Shown piece after piece: positions 63,015 to 64,000 of a stretch of 64,000 bases of DNA (positions are counted from its first letter, which is position 1; each line of letters opens with the position of its first letter). Location of the stretch: positions 9,816,001 through 9,880,000 of the forward strand of contig NC_091668.1 in NCBI RefSeq assembly GCF_042453785.1, read 5' to 3'. The position numbers and the translations under genes were made by a program. The DNA comes from Malus domestica. Taxonomy: Eukaryota > Streptophyta > Magnoliopsida > Rosales > Rosaceae. The notes beneath the pieces are model-generated. The model was given only the letters and a program-made list of their open reading frames with translations. It made no database searches and had not been told where the DNA came from.

Positions 63015-63747
63015 AATCCAGTGTTTACCTGCTCAAATTTCGACAATTGCAGGTATGATTTGCAAGAACGTTGATTAGATGAATAGTATAGAATGGAGAT
63101 TGTCTTCTAGTAAGATTAGTTTTGACCTCTCCTTCAGTAATATATAGTTTACTTGTTTTGGACAGTCTCGAGCCTTGGGAATGATTCGTTCTCATGTACT
63201 TTCAGTTCTCAAAGGTGCTTCTTCTCAAGTAATGTTACCTTATTGAATTGAGTTACCATTAACACATTGTAGTAGACTTCAGTCTTAATATGCGTTAGTG
63301 TATATTACCTAGCTTTGAATTATGGCCACTGTCATCAGGTACAGGCAGCTATCCGGGGCAGGTGGCAATAACGCATCTGTTTCTGAGGGTGTAGAAGCAT
63401 CTATTATATATGTCCGTTTCAAGGCAGCAGCAAGTGAGGTAACATTGATGATTATATTGAATTAGTTAAAATTTGATTAAAGCATTTAACCAGCCAGGGT
63501 GTGAAAAGCTGAAAGCAAGATGTGTCTGAAAAGCATTTTTAGTTCTATCCAATTATTTGAAGCGGGCATGCAATTTTCTACATTAAGTTTTTAACTTCAC
63601 ACTCGTTTAAGTGTTGATGTCTAACAAATAGAATCTCTGCAGCTTAAGCCAGTGCTGGAGGAAATTGAAAGCAAAGCATCAAGGAAAGAATATACTCAGA
63701 TCCTTACAGAATGCCACAAACTATATTGTGAACAGAGACTTTCCTTG
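63015..63747 (+). pseudogene. COG3: COG3 (conserved oligomeric Golgi complex subunit 3) internal exons, one frameshifted
   Basis: COG3 is part of the eight-subunit tether for retrograde vesicles at the Golgi. Four consecutive exons are visible: 63015-63052 (SVYLLKFRQLQ), 63166-63228 (SRALGMIRSHVLSVLKGASS), 63339-63438 (VQAAIR then [20 protein letters not shown]) and 63643-63747 ([33 protein letters not shown]). Junctions are GT-AG. The third exon is 100 bp between phase-0 borders and needs two more bases near CGGGGCAGGTGG, so the frame breaks. No upstream N-terminal COG3 exons occur before the transposon-derived sequence. The copy is therefore a 5'-truncated fragment, though the gene could continue past 64000. 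Confidence 0.78.
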
Positions 63748-64000
63748 GTGAGCTGATGAATTTTTTATTTATATTTGAAAAGGATCAGTAGTTGTTTACC
63801 ATATTTGATAAGGATCATTAGTTGTTTTTCCGAATTCTGATGCCTCTGCATAACGATACAATGTTATTTTAGATGTATTGAATTTGTGCAACTGTAATCT
63901 GTGCTATTTTTTTTTTCAATCTGTGCACTCCAAATACAAACTGCAAACTGCATTCTGTGAAATATGTTCTGTGCAAACTGCAATCTGTTCTGTGCAGCAA
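63748..64000. other. Downstream intron-like sequence to the window end
   Basis: No exon recognised. Contains GGATCAGTAGTTGTTTACC/GGATCATTAGTTGTTT as a short duplication and repeated CTGTGCAAACTGCAATCTG motifs. Confidence 0.5.

Overview
This is nuclear DNA of a flowering plant. Genes are intron-rich with GT-AG junctions, spaced several kb apart, and buried in LTR retrotransposons, LINEs, Mutator-like and hAT elements, MITEs and microsatellites. Gene content and repeat style suggest Rosaceae, probably an apple/pear-type genome. That placement is an inference from recognition, not a search.

Genes. (1) The 3' part of a CCD1-like carotenoid cleavage dioxygenase (+, 386-2177; 5' end outside the window). 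(2) A TIP4;1-like tonoplast aquaporin (-, 6083-7696) that looks disabled by a first-exon frameshift and a five-residue gap before the first NPA box. (3) A complete 14-exon casein kinase 1-like gene (-, 40852-44487; 431 codons). (4) A possible 54-residue small-protein gene with a good TATA box (-, 50407-50571). (5) A complete 10-exon tocopherol cyclase gene VTE1 (-, 54177-58090; 485 codons) with one GC-AG intron. (6) Four internal exons of the Golgi tether subunit COG3 (+, 63015-63747), one frameshifted. There is also a glyoxalase I pseudogene fragment (33320-33747).

Mobile DNA. The most striking structure is a three-level nest at 9252-20203. The outer element has long terminal inverted repeats, an 8-bp target duplication, and a captured 5' piece of an IRX14-like GT43 xylan-synthesis gene. 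Inserted in it is a 9.4-kb Ty3/gypsy element (10091-19500; 361-bp LTRs, duplication TGGGC). Inserted in that element's gag is a 4.1-kb non-autonomous LTR element (10951-15077; 391-bp LTRs differing at one base, duplication TCACT). This innermost, youngest element carries a transduplicated bZIP34/61-type transcription factor gene. All three duplications can be read directly.

A second complex block (23671-31411) holds a 5'-truncated RTE-type LINE, a repeat-rich non-autonomous element with an intact coiled-coil ORF, and an RTE LINE with an uninterrupted 1052-residue endonuclease/reverse transcriptase ORF. A third (58573-62275) is a LINE ORF1 pseudogene interrupted by an 823-bp hAT element and a 198-bp palindromic MITE, both with perfect duplications, followed by a three-copy tandem repeat of about 345 bp. 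Further MITEs and hAT elements with readable target duplications lie at 8206, 37443, 47842 and 48677.

The intact genes are unrelated housekeeping or metabolic functions and form no operon or cluster. The novelty lies in the transposable elements: two independent host-gene captures stacked in one insertion site, one of them in a very young element.
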